DNA of 64,000 nucleotides from Marinobacter halotolerans (lineage in GTDB: Bacteria > Pseudomonadota > Gammaproteobacteria > Pseudomonadales > Oleiphilaceae): the NCBI RefSeq assembly GCF_008795985.1, contig NZ_VMHP01000001.1:496001-560000 (forward strand). The letters run 5' to 3'. This document shows, one piece after another, positions 35,087 to 42,981 of this stretch. Under the pieces are notes generated by a model, which worked only from the letters and a program-made list of their open reading frames with translations, was not told where the DNA came from and ran no database searches. Every line of letters begins with the position of its first letter. Within the stretch, counting starts at the first letter, position 1. A program made the position numbers and the translations under genes.

Positions 35087-35095
35087 TCCGCCTAT

Positions 35096-35124
35096 AAAAA
35101 AGGCCCCGCCAGAATGCCGGGGCC
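35096..35124 (-). terminator. Rho-independent terminator of the minus-strand membrane-protein gene
   Basis: On the minus strand GGCCCCG (35124-35118) pairs with CGGGGCC (35108-35102) around a nine-base loop, followed by six T (complement of A at 35101-35096). It lies just beyond the MFS stop and could also help end that transcript, although the plus side lacks a T-run. Confidence 0.8.
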
Positions 35125-35138
35125 TTGATCGCCACCTC

Positions 35139-35528
35139 TCAGAGAAACCGCACCAATACCCAGCCGGCCAGACCGATGTGCGCCAGGGTTATTAACACGG
35201 ACAATCCGTGCAGAACGCCAAAGCGGCGTTTGTTACCGACATCCTTCGCGTCGTTGATTGCAGGCATCAGCACCTGACGAGTGGGAGCCGTGGTAACCGC
35301 TATCAGGGCTAATGTAACAGCGCTTACCGTGTCCGAAGGAAACACCAGAACCGCCGCAGCGCCGGAAAAGCCAATCACCAGCAGGTAGAACACCGGAAAG
35401 GCCCGTCGCAGGGACGAACCGGCCGTATCCGGCGGCAGTACCTTGAACAGAAACCCTGCGAAACCCGCAGAATACAGAACCATGCCACCGAACAAAGCGG
35501 CGGTCAGTAAAAGCGCTGTCGCTTCCAT
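35139..35528 (-). CDS. Four-helix membrane protein (DUF4149-like)
   Basis: A 129-residue protein started at ATG 35528, which has GGGAG six bases upstream; the frame runs upstream to 35612 without another good site. Four hydrophobic segments are seen (ALLLTAALFGGMVLYSAGFA, FPVFYLLVIGFSGAAAVLVF, TVSAVTLALIAVTTA and VLITLAHIGLAGWVLV). The sequence between segments 3 and 4, PTRQVLMPAINDAKD, resembles DUF4149/TMEM205-like proteins. Function unknown. It has its own terminator at 35096-35124. Confidence 0.7.
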   Translation of the reverse strand: MEATALLLTAALFGGMVLYSAGFAGFLFKVLPPDTAGSSLRRAFPVFYLLVIGFSGAAAVLVFPSDTVSAVTLALIAVTTAPTRQVLMPAINDAKDVGNKRRFGVLHGLSVLITLAHIGLAGWVLVRFL

Positions 35529-35655
35529 TATTCGCTCCCATCCATAAAAGTCAGCTATCCGGACATTACGAGCGGCGCCTTCAATAGGCCCACTGCTTGA
35601 ATCTGCAAACAAGATTGTCCAATCTCATAAGAGCCACGCAGCAAACGGAGAAGCG

Positions 35656-36144
35656 ATGATTAACGAAGACGGTATGAAACACCTCGACCGCTGCGTCGAA
35701 CTGGCAACCAGAGCTGTGGAGACTGGTAACCCACCTTTTGGTTCGGTATTGGTGGACGAGCATGGGGATGTGCTGTTCGAGGGTCATAATCTGACGGCTG
35801 ATGGCGACGACACCCAACATCCGGAATTCGCGATTGCCCGCTGGGCAGCTGCCAATATGACTCCCGATGAACGGGCGGCAGCAACGGTGTACACCTCCGG
35901 CGAGCATTGCCCGATGTGCGCAGCGGCTCATGGCTGGGTTGGTCTGGGACGGATTGTTTACGCCAGTTCCTCGGAACAGCTGGCTGCCTGGCTGGATGAA
36001 TTCCATGCTGCCCCGCCACCCGTTGCCACCCTGCCTATCCACGATGTTGTGCCCGGACTCCCCGTTGAAGGGCCCTTTCCGGTGATGGCGGAGGTTATCC
36101 GGCAACTTCACGAGCGATACTTGAAACAAGGCCCGCAACAGTGA
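35656..36144 (+). CDS. Nucleoside/guanine deaminase-like protein (CDA fold)
   Basis: A 162-residue cytidine-deaminase-fold enzyme. The zinc site is HPEFAIARWAA (His ligand and catalytic Glu, with HPE rather than HAE) and GEHCPMCAAA (CxxC). The N-terminal part NPPFGSVLVDEHGDVLFEGHN is typical of guanine deaminase and tRNA-adenosine-deaminase relatives. The substrate is probably a free base or nucleoside; tRNA deamination is unlikely because TadA needs other contacts. It is followed 25 bases on by a membrane-protein gene on the same strand. Confidence 0.87.
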   Translation: MINEDGMKHLDRCVELATRAVETGNPPFGSVLVDEHGDVLFEGHNLTADGDDTQHPEFAIARWAAANMTPDERAAATVYTSGEHCPMCAAAHGWVGLGRIVYASSSEQLAAWLDEFHAAPPPVATLPIHDVVPGLPVEGPFPVMAEVIRQLHERYLKQGPQQ

Positions 36145-36169
36145 ATAACCCGGGCGGCGAGCCGGCACC

Positions 36170-36847
36170 ATGACAGACCACCGATCCTTCCCTCTCTGGT
36201 GGCTCGCGCTCGCCGCCGCTCTGATCCCTCTGCTGACGATTCACATCACCTTCGCCGTGTCGGTACTGGAGGGCCATGTAGAGTTGTGTATTCCCTACTG
36301 GGACAGCTGCACCAGCATCAGCCGAACCGGTCGGTACGGGACCTCCTACTTTATTTTCAAAGGCACCATGCTGCCTGCAGCCTTGCTGGGAATACTGTTC
36401 TGGTGGCTGAACAGCCGCTGGCTACGCCAGCTTGGCATCCATTCCAGAGGGGTGGCCTGGATACCCTGGCTGGGGCTGATAGCCAGCCTCTCCCTTGCTG
36501 CCTACACCCTGGCCCTGGGTCACGCAGGCGACGGGTTCAATCTTATTCGCCGTACAGGCGTGGTTCTGTATTTTTCCCTCACCTTCATCTGCGAACTGCT
36601 TGTCAGTGGGGCACTGGCCAAACACCCCCAATGGGTCCGCACAGGGCGAAAACTGATGAACCTGTGCCTGCTGACCCTCGGAGTCGGCATTCTTTCCGTG
36701 ATCATCGATGGCTTTGCACCAGACTTCCACGATACAAAGGACGATGCCTTTGAGTGGGTGTTGGCAGCACTAATCAATATTCACGCCCTCTGGCTTGCTC
36801 TACTCTGGCGCAAGAACCGTTTCCGGGCCCGGCTCTGGACCGGATAA
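36170..36847 (+). CDS. Polytopic membrane protein, possibly Frag1/DRAM-like
   Basis: A 225-residue protein with six hydrophobic segments (first WWLALAAALIPLLTIHITFAV). The sequence after segment 1, CIPYWDSCTSISRTGRYGTS, with an Ile-Ser-x-x-Gly core before segment 2, recalls the Frag1/DRAM/Sfk1 family; this assignment is tentative. Segment 6 is followed by a short basic tail. It lies 25 bases after the deaminase gene, so the two may share a transcript. Function unknown. Confidence 0.6.
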   Translation: MTDHRSFPLWWLALAAALIPLLTIHITFAVSVLEGHVELCIPYWDSCTSISRTGRYGTSYFIFKGTMLPAALLGILFWWLNSRWLRQLGIHSRGVAWIPWLGLIASLSLAAYTLALGHAGDGFNLIRRTGVVLYFSLTFICELLVSGALAKHPQWVRTGRKLMNLCLLTLGVGILSVIIDGFAPDFHDTKDDAFEWVLAALINIHALWLALLWRKNRFRARLWTG

Positions 36848-36932
36848 TTTACGCTGTCTTTACATCCCTTGACGGACAACCCCGCCCTGCTTCGCGAAAA
36901 TAGTCAGCAACAAATGATCGCGGAGAGAACTC

Positions 36933-37898
36933 ATGGTGTGGTGGTCAAAGACATGGGCAAAGGGAGGGCTGATTCTGGCCATTATTATGCTGGCCGGCTG
37001 TAAAGTCAGCGGCACGACGAGTGGCTCTTATTATGAGTACGGCGATAACTACTATTCCCATGGCCATTTTCTGGACGCCAGGGATACCGGCCATTACTTC
37101 CCGGCTGCAAGCTGGAGCCTGAACAAAGCATCACAGGCCTGTGTCGGCGAAACCCTCTACTTTGAAACCGCCAACGCCCGGGTCCGGGTCTATGGCTCGC
37201 CAGCCTATAGCGACACCGCCTTCCGCGCGGCAGCCACTGAACTGGACAACCGCATTGGCGGCGTATTGAACAAATTCCGCATGAGCTGGCAGGATTTTAT
37301 CGTTGACCGCACAGCGGCCGCGCCCTATCCCGGACACCTCATCGCCTGCCTGAGCCCAAGTGTCACGTCGGCGGAACTTTCGTCTGCCTCCCTCGCAGCG
37401 GTTGCTGTCGCCGCCTATCCCGGCAGTTGGCCCTACGACGCAGGCCGGATATTCACCCATGACCTGGCTCACTATGTTCAGGAGAACCTGGGCCGCTATG
37501 ATTCCGACCATTCCCTTCTGCCCTTGTGGTTCGCCGAAGGCCAGGCAACGGTGGTAGCTAATGAACCAGTCGCCTCCGCGTATCAGCACTATGATTACAG
37601 CCCTCTCCAGGACGTCTACGCCCATAGCGCCGGCAGCGCGATTTATCGTTATGAACACTACGGGCTGGCTTACCGGTATCTTGAAAGAGCCAATGGCTCA
37701 CTGGCCATGACTCTGCTACTGGACCTGGTCCAGTTCATGGACTGGAAGAACTATCACCCCGGAACAATCAGCAGCGGCGAGGAAAGGGCATTTGTTGAAG
37801 CCTTTGACGCCATGGATCTGGTAGACCACCGCGGACACTACTTGAGCTTTGCCAGATTCCGGGCGGACTACCACCAGCTAGTGGGAGCCAGCTATTGA
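36933..37898 (+). CDS. Lipoprotein with a degenerate gluzincin-like HDxxH motif
   Basis: A 321-residue lipoprotein (lipobox IMLAGC, Cys23). The N-terminal 60 residues are rich in Tyr, Gly, Ser and His. HDLAH at 176-180 is followed by LPLWFAEGQATVV at 197-208, with Glu202. This is the layout of peptidase-MA-like gluzincins, HExxH followed by a downstream Glu in WFxEG, except that the catalytic Glu is Asp. Asp can rarely replace Glu with much reduced activity, so it may bind zinc without being a good protease. Exported; substrate unknown. GGAGA precedes the ATG. Confidence 0.65.
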   Translation: MVWWSKTWAKGGLILAIIMLAGCKVSGTTSGSYYEYGDNYYSHGHFLDARDTGHYFPAASWSLNKASQACVGETLYFETANARVRVYGSPAYSDTAFRAAATELDNRIGGVLNKFRMSWQDFIVDRTAAAPYPGHLIACLSPSVTSAELSSASLAAVAVAAYPGSWPYDAGRIFTHDLAHYVQENLGRYDSDHSLLPLWFAEGQATVVANEPVASAYQHYDYSPLQDVYAHSAGSAIYRYEHYGLAYRYLERANGSLAMTLLLDLVQFMDWKNYHPGTISSGEERAFVEAFDAMDLVDHRGHYLSFARFRADYHQLVGASY

Positions 37899-37911
37899 TA
37901 AGCGGCAAATC

Positions 37912-38271
37912 TCAGGATCCCTGTTGCCCTTCGCCAGCACCATCAGAGCCTGGAAGGCAAACAATTCTGGCCTGATTGGAAAGCCGGGCCCACTTGTTCT
38001 CATCGCTGCTGCGTACCTTTTTAAGGTACTCGGCAACGTCGGTGAAGTGTTTCCCGGTGGCGCCCAGCGCCGTGGCTTCCTCACGATGCATGTCAGACAG
38101 ATAGGCCAGGGCCCTGCGTTCATTGTTGTCTTCGTCGAGTGTGGCGCCGACCACCGTCAGGTGGGCCGAGCAGAAAATGTGCTTGTTGCGGGTATCCAAA
38201 TTGGTTTCCTGGGCCCAGCTGGTAACGCTGAACAGCGCCAGAACAACCGCCAGGCTGGCCGTTTTTTTCAT
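37912..38271 (-). CDS. Small periplasmic protein of unknown function
   Basis: A 119-residue protein with a signal peptide (KTASLAVVLALFSVTSWAQE, cut near SWA-QE). The mature part is hydrophilic and has two cysteines (IFCSAH and IVCLPG) likely to pair. It contains LAYLSDMHREEATALGATGK and a helical KKVRSSDENKWARL stretch. No family recognised. It is convergent with the HDxxH lipoprotein gene, with 13 bases between stops. Confidence 0.65.
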   Translation of the reverse strand: MKKTASLAVVLALFSVTSWAQETNLDTRNKHIFCSAHLTVVGATLDEDNNERRALAYLSDMHREEATALGATGKHFTDVAEYLKKVRSSDENKWARLSNQARIVCLPGSDGAGEGQQGS

Positions 38272-38378
38272 GGGGTGTTACTCCCTGAATCAATGAATTT
38301 GTGTCGATGACTGACTATCAACCCTACCCGTTATGCAAACGTTCCTCTAACGATTTCGGATCAGGCGGCGGCTGATAC

Positions 38379-38394
38379 GGTATTTGCCTATATT
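38379..38394 (-). promoter_or_regulatory. ATATAGG-type site upstream of the puuA-like gene
   Basis: On the minus strand AATATAGGCAAATACC resembles GATATAGGCATAAATG at 33675. It lies about 95 bases before the puuA-like start. On the plus strand the same bases contain TATATT, which could be a -10 element, so promoter and regulator readings compete. Confidence 0.3.
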
Positions 38395-38489
38395 GCAATG
38401 TACCGCGGAAAGCCGGATAAAGGAGGCCATATAGTCCCTGTGCCGGCCCCTCGCCACAGGCCTGTCAGAGTTTGTGGAAGGCTTTCCTT

Positions 38490-39854
38490 ATGGGTTCTGG
38501 TTTTACAGACGCCGAAACGTTTCTTCAGGCGCACCCCGAGCTGCAGTTTGTTGATCTGCTGATTCCGGATATGAATGGCATTGTCCGTGGCAAGCGGGTG
38601 GACCCATCTGCCTTGACCAAGGTGTTCGAGCGGGGCGTCGCCATGCCGGCGTCAATCTTTGCCCTGAATATCCAGGGCACCACCGTGGAAGAAACCGGAC
38701 TGGGCCTGGATATTGGCGAGTCGGACCGTGTCTGTCTGCCCATTGATGGCACCCTCACCATGGAACCCTGGCAAAAGCGGCCCACCGCCCAGTTGCTGCT
38801 GACCATGTTCGAGCTGGACCGCGAAACCCCGTTCTTTGCCGACCCGCGCGTAGTGTTGCAGAACATCGTGGGACGTTTTTCAGAACTGGGGCTGACACCG
38901 GTTGCGGCCTATGAGCTCGAATTTTACCTGATTGATCAGGAAAACCTGGCAGGCCGCCCGCAGCCACCCAAGTCCCCGATTTCCGGCAAGCGCCCGGCCG
39001 GCACCCAGGCCTACTCCATTGATGATCTGGACGAATATGCGGAACTGCTGGCAGACGTTCTGGACGCAGCCCGTGAGCAGGGACTGCCCGCCGACGCACT
39101 GGTGGCAGAGTCCGCCCCCGGCCAGTTTGAAGTGAACCTGCATTACGTGGATGACGCCGTTCGTGCCTGTGATCACGCCACCCTGCTCAAGCGCCTGATC
39201 AAAAATATGGCCTACGACCATGAAATGGACACCACCTTCATGGCCAAGCCCTACCACAATCAGGCGGGCAGCGGCATGCACCTGCATATCAGCATGGTGG
39301 ATGCACAGGGCCGCAATGTCTTTGCCGGCGACGCCGAAGCACCCAACGACATGCTGCGCTGGGCGATCGGCGGGCTGGTGGCCACCATGAATGATGCCAT
39401 GGCGCTGTTTTGCCCCAACATCAACTCCTACCGCCGGTTCAGCCCTGAATACTATGTACCCAGCGCTGCTACCTGGGGCGTCGACAACCGCACCGCCTCA
39501 CTCCGCCTGCCAGGCGGGGAGCCGGGCGCGTTGCGCATCGAACACCGGGTCGCCGGGGCCGACGCCAACCCCTACCTGCTGATGGCAGCGGTGCTGGCCG
39601 GCATACACTATGGCATTTCCAACAGGATCGAGCCGCCGCCGGTGACCGTGGGCAACGCCCATGAGCAACACGAAGCCAGCCTGGTGAACAACCTGCGCGA
39701 TGCGTTGCGGGAACTGGCCCAGTCCACAGTGATGGCGGATTACCTGGGCCGGGATTTCATGGACGTGTTCGTGGCCTGCAAGGAACATGAGCTGAACGAG
39801 TTCGAGATGACCATCTCGGACCTGGAATACCTCTGGTACCTACACACGGTCTAG
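38490..39854 (+). CDS. puuA: Glutamine-synthetase-family gamma-glutamylpolyamine synthetase (PuuA-like)
   Basis: A 454-residue ligase predicted to join glutamate to putrescine or another amine with ATP. The family order is clear: QFVDLLIPDMNGIVRGKRVD at the start, VAAYELEFYLID, SAPGQFEVNLHY, NQAGSGMHLHISMVDA, NINSYRRFSPEYYVP and EPGALRIEHRVAGADANPYL. The adenylylation Tyr segment of GlnA is absent, as in PuuA. ATG 38490 is chosen over a TTG 18 bases upstream. PuuC- and PuuB-like genes follow, so the polyamine pathway is the best reading; ethanolamine or another amine remains possible. A strong terminator begins at its stop codon. Confidence 0.85.
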   Translation: MGSGFTDAETFLQAHPELQFVDLLIPDMNGIVRGKRVDPSALTKVFERGVAMPASIFALNIQGTTVEETGLGLDIGESDRVCLPIDGTLTMEPWQKRPTAQLLLTMFELDRETPFFADPRVVLQNIVGRFSELGLTPVAAYELEFYLIDQENLAGRPQPPKSPISGKRPAGTQAYSIDDLDEYAELLADVLDAAREQGLPADALVAESAPGQFEVNLHYVDDAVRACDHATLLKRLIKNMAYDHEMDTTFMAKPYHNQAGSGMHLHISMVDAQGRNVFAGDAEAPNDMLRWAIGGLVATMNDAMALFCPNINSYRRFSPEYYVPSAATWGVDNRTASLRLPGGEPGALRIEHRVAGADANPYLLMAAVLAGIHYGISNRIEPPPVTVGNAHEQHEASLVNNLRDALRELAQSTVMADYLGRDFMDVFVACKEHELNEFEMTISDLEYLWYLHTV

Positions 39855-39882
39855 TGTCCCCGGGACACTAGACCCTTTTATT
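39848..39882 (+). terminator. Strong rho-independent terminator overlapping the puuA-like stop codon
   Basis: GGTCTAGTGTCCC (39848-39860) and GGGACACTAGACC (39862-39874) are perfect 13-base inverted copies around one central C, followed by CTTTTATT. The TAG stop of the ligase gene (39852-39854) lies inside the left arm. It ends the ligase transcript before the convergent aldehyde dehydrogenase gene. Confidence 0.9.
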
Positions 39883-41395
39883 CAAGCATCAGCCAAGTGG
39901 CTTTCAGTTCGGTGTACTTATCGAAGGCGTGCAGCGACTTGTCACGCCCGTTGCCGGACTGTTTGAAACCACCGAAGGGCGCGGTCATGTCGCCGCCGTC
40001 GTAATGGTTGATCCACACGCTACCGGCCCGTAAAGCCCGCGCTACCTTATGGGCGGTATTGAGGTCGGATGTCCAGACCGCGGCCGCCAGCCCGAAGATA
40101 GAATCGTTGGCAATGGCAATCGCCTCTTCGGCCGTGGTGAATCCGATCACCGACAGCACAGGCCCGAAGATTTCTTCCGACGCAATCCGCATGTCGTTCC
40201 TCACGCCGTCAAACACCGCAGGCTGAACGTACAGGCCACCGGTTTCCTCCATCATCCGCCCGCCGCCTTCTACCAGTCTTGCCCCCTCTGACTGGCCAAC
40301 GCCAATGTATTCGATAATACGGTCCAGCTGCGCCTGATCAACAATGGCACCGCAGGTTGTGGCCGGATCCAGGGGATGACCCGGACGCCAGGTTTTCAGC
40401 GCCTCACGGATCAGTCCGACAAACTCGACCCGTATACTCTCCTCAACCAGCAAGCGACTGCCGGCGGTACAGACTTCCCCCTGGTTGAATGCAATGGCAG
40501 TGGCGGCCTCGGCGGCCGCTTTCTTCAGGTCCGGCGCATTGGCGAAGACGATGTTGGGGCTCTTGCCTCCCGCTTCCAGGTATACCCGTTTCATGTTCGA
40601 CTGACCGGCGTAAATCATCAGCTGTTTGGCCACATTGGTGGAGCCGGTGAAAACCAGGCAATCGACGTCCATGTGCAGGGCCAGTGCCTTGCCAACAGTG
40701 TGGCCGTAACCGGGCAGAACGTTGAACACGCCCGGGGGGATGCCGGCCTCGGTCGCCAGTGCTGCCAATCGAATGGCGGTCAGAGGTGATTTCTCGGAGG
40801 GCTTGAGGATCACCGAATTGCCCGTGGCAAGCGCCGGCGCGATCTTCCAGGAGGCCATGATCATCGGGAAGTTCCAGGGCACAATGGCTGCTACAACGCC
40901 GACCGGCTCCCGTGAGATCATCCCGATTTGATTGTAGGGCGTCGCCGCCAGTTCGCCGTAAACCTTGTCTATCGCCTCTGCGGTCCAACGAATGGCCCGA
41001 ACAGTTGCAGGCACGTCCACCGTACGCGCGTGGCTGACCGGCTTGCCCATATCCAGGGTTTCCAGCAGAGCAAGCTCGTCGCCATGTTTTTCAATCAACT
41101 CGGCAAAACGCAACAGAACGGCCTTGCGGTCGGCAGGTGCAAGCTGACTCCAGATGCCGCTCTCGAAAGCCTTGCGCGCGGCATCGACAGCAAGCTCCGC
41201 ATCGGCCACGTCACAGCTGGCCACGCTGGTAAGCTCCCGCCCGTCGATTGGGCTGAGGCAAACAAAGGTTTCGCTTGAAACAGCCCACTGATACTGGCCA
41301 TTCACATAGGCACGGCCTTCAAAACCGAGCTGCTGGGCCAGCGACTGCCATCCGGCGCAGTCCGTTGGGGTGGTAAGACTATCAATCGAGTTCAT
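39878..41395 (-). CDS. puuC: Aldehyde dehydrogenase, PuuC-like (gamma-glutamyl-aminobutyraldehyde dehydrogenase)
   Basis: A 505-residue NAD(P)-dependent dehydrogenase. The start at 41395 has GGAGA seven bases upstream. It has the family marks PWNFPMIMASWKIAPALATG, LEAGGKSPNIVFANAPDL with the catalytic Glu, and GEVCTAGSRLLV with the nucleophilic Cys. The end, HAFDKYTELKATWLMLE, is typical of PuuC/PauC. It should oxidise gamma-glutamyl-aminobutyraldehyde made by the PuuB-like oxidase. It is convergent with the ligase and divergent from the oxidase gene, so the three are not one operon despite the shared pathway. Confidence 0.88.
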   Translation of the reverse strand: MNSIDSLTTPTDCAGWQSLAQQLGFEGRAYVNGQYQWAVSSETFVCLSPIDGRELTSVASCDVADAELAVDAARKAFESGIWSQLAPADRKAVLLRFAELIEKHGDELALLETLDMGKPVSHARTVDVPATVRAIRWTAEAIDKVYGELAATPYNQIGMISREPVGVVAAIVPWNFPMIMASWKIAPALATGNSVILKPSEKSPLTAIRLAALATEAGIPPGVFNVLPGYGHTVGKALALHMDVDCLVFTGSTNVAKQLMIYAGQSNMKRVYLEAGGKSPNIVFANAPDLKKAAAEAATAIAFNQGEVCTAGSRLLVEESIRVEFVGLIREALKTWRPGHPLDPATTCGAIVDQAQLDRIIEYIGVGQSEGARLVEGGGRMMEETGGLYVQPAVFDGVRNDMRIASEEIFGPVLSVIGFTTAEEAIAIANDSIFGLAAAVWTSDLNTAHKVARALRAGSVWINHYDGGDMTAPFGGFKQSGNGRDKSLHAFDKYTELKATWLMLE

Positions 41396-41409
41396 GGAGC
41401 ACTCTCCGG

Positions 41410-41454
41410 GCATAGGAGGCAGCATAGGGCGCAGGCGTAGAACGCAGGCATAGG
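41410..41454. repeat. Short direct repeats (GCATAGG x3) between puuC- and puuB-like genes
   Basis: GCATAGG stands at 41410-41416, 41422-41428 and 41448-41454. Within this, GCAGGCGTAG (41431-41440) and GCAGGCATAG (41444-41453) repeat with a 13-base period. They lie just upstream of the dehydrogenase start codon, where a repressor or activator could bind. Confidence 0.35.
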
Positions 41455-41499
41455 AATCCAGTGATCATAGCAGCAGTTTCCTGCGCAATCGCGGCCTCT

Positions 41500-41517
41500 G
41501 ATATAGGTAGAAAAACG
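41500..41517 (+). promoter_or_regulatory. GATATAGG-type site in the puuC/puuB divergent region
   Basis: GATATAGGTAGAAAAACG lies 64 bases before the oxidase start and 105 before the dehydrogenase start. It nearly equals the minus-strand site at 33721-33737 upstream of an MFS gene. The GATATA portion could also serve as a -10 element. Confidence 0.35.
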
Positions 41518-41580
41518 TGGCTTCCCCAATGCCCGGGCGTGGCATAGACTCGCATCTCCAAGCTCCCTGGTGCCCTAACC

Positions 41581-42864
41581 ATGACCCATTATTCCCCGGT
41601 TCCATCCTATTACGCTGCCTCTACCAATCCGGCCCCCAAGCGCCCTGCGCTTCAGGGTCAGTGCCAGGCAGACGTCTGCGTGGTGGGTGCTGGCTATACC
41701 GGTCTGTCCACAGCTCTATTCCTGGCTGAAGCAGGCTTCCGGGTGGTGGTGCTGGAAGCGGCGACTGTGGGCTGGGGTGCCTCCGGCCGAAATGGCGGCC
41801 AGATCGTCAACAGCTTCAGCCGTGACCTGGACACCATCGAACGCCAGACTGCCCCAGATCAGCTGCGTCTGCTGGCTGACATGGCCTTTGAAGGCAGCCA
41901 GATCATCCGCCAGCGGGTAAGCACCTACGATATTGACTGCGATCTCAAGGAAGGCGGAATCTTCGCCGCCCTGAACCCTCGCCAGCTCAAACACCTGGAA
42001 GCCCAGCAGGCGCTCTGGCAACGGCATGGCTATCACAAGCTTGAACTGCTGGACCGGGACGCCATTCGTACCCGGGTCGGCACCGAGCGCTACGTGGGCG
42101 GTGCCATCGACCACACTGGCGGGCATATTCATCCGCTGAACCTGGCCCTTGGCGAAGCCGCGGCGCTGGAGAGCCTGGGTGGTGTGATTCACGAGCACTC
42201 GGAAGTCATTCAACTGATTCCGGGCCAGCCAGCAACGGTGAAAACTGCCGAAGGCGAGGTCAAGGCTCAGTTTGTGGTGCTGGCCGGCAACGCCTACCTG
42301 GGCGGCCTGGTTCCGGAACTCGGGGCCAAATCCATGCCCTGCGGGTCACAGATCCTTGCCACGGAACGCCTGGACGAGGCCACCGCAAACAGGTTGCTGC
42401 CCGGGGACAACTGCGTGGAAGACTGCAACTACCTGCTGGACTATTTCCGCCTGTCCGGGGACAAACGCCTGATCTACGGTGGTGGCGTGGTCTATGGGGC
42501 CCGGGACCCGGCCAATATCGAACGGCTGATCCGCCCCAACATGCTGAAAACCTTTCCGGAACTGGCCAACGTGAAGATCGATTACGCCTGGACCGGCAAC
42601 TTCCTGCTTACCCTGTCACGGCTTCCCCAGATGGGTCGCCTGCAGGACAACGTGTTCTATTCCCAGGGCTGTTCCGGTCACGGAGTCACCTTTACGCACG
42701 TGGCGGGCAAGGCCCTGGCCATGGCCATCCAGGGCCAGGCCGAGCGCTTCGATGCCTTTGCCAGCCTGCCGCACTATCCGTTTCCGGGCGGCCGCCTTTT
42801 CCGTGTGCCGCTAACGGCCATCGGTGCCTGGTACTATGCGATGCGAGACCGCCTGACGCTGTAA
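41581..42864 (+). CDS. puuB: FAD-dependent gamma-glutamylputrescine oxidase (PuuB-like)
   Basis: A 427-residue flavoprotein of the DAO/glycine-oxidase class. The FAD-binding Rossmann motif is VCVVGAGYTGLSTALFLAEA near residues 30-49. WGASGRNGGQIVNSF and QGCSGHGVTFTHVAGKALA are strongly PuuB-like, as is the C-terminal Tyr/Met-rich end. It should oxidise the gamma-glutamylated amine to the aldehyde with release of hydrogen peroxide and ammonia. It is divergent from the PuuC-like gene across a 185-base control region. No PuuD-type hydrolase lies nearby. Confidence 0.87.
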   Translation: MTHYSPVPSYYAASTNPAPKRPALQGQCQADVCVVGAGYTGLSTALFLAEAGFRVVVLEAATVGWGASGRNGGQIVNSFSRDLDTIERQTAPDQLRLLADMAFEGSQIIRQRVSTYDIDCDLKEGGIFAALNPRQLKHLEAQQALWQRHGYHKLELLDRDAIRTRVGTERYVGGAIDHTGGHIHPLNLALGEAAALESLGGVIHEHSEVIQLIPGQPATVKTAEGEVKAQFVVLAGNAYLGGLVPELGAKSMPCGSQILATERLDEATANRLLPGDNCVEDCNYLLDYFRLSGDKRLIYGGGVVYGARDPANIERLIRPNMLKTFPELANVKIDYAWTGNFLLTLSRLPQMGRLQDNVFYSQGCSGHGVTFTHVAGKALAMAIQGQAERFDAFASLPHYPFPGGRLFRVPLTAIGAWYYAMRDRLTL

Positions 42865-42981
42865 CCGTCCAGCACATTACCTGCCAGTAGTCCTCGCCCT
42901 ACCCCTCAAGCTACCTCTGCCCTATCAGAAAATCGGGCGCCAGCCAATTGTTGCAGTTGTCCCACGGGCAGGAAGATAGCC

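Noticed and set aside
41382..41582. 66-codon minus-strand frame upstream of the PuuC-like start
   Set aside because: It overlaps the dehydrogenase start and both candidate control regions, with no ribosome site or motif.
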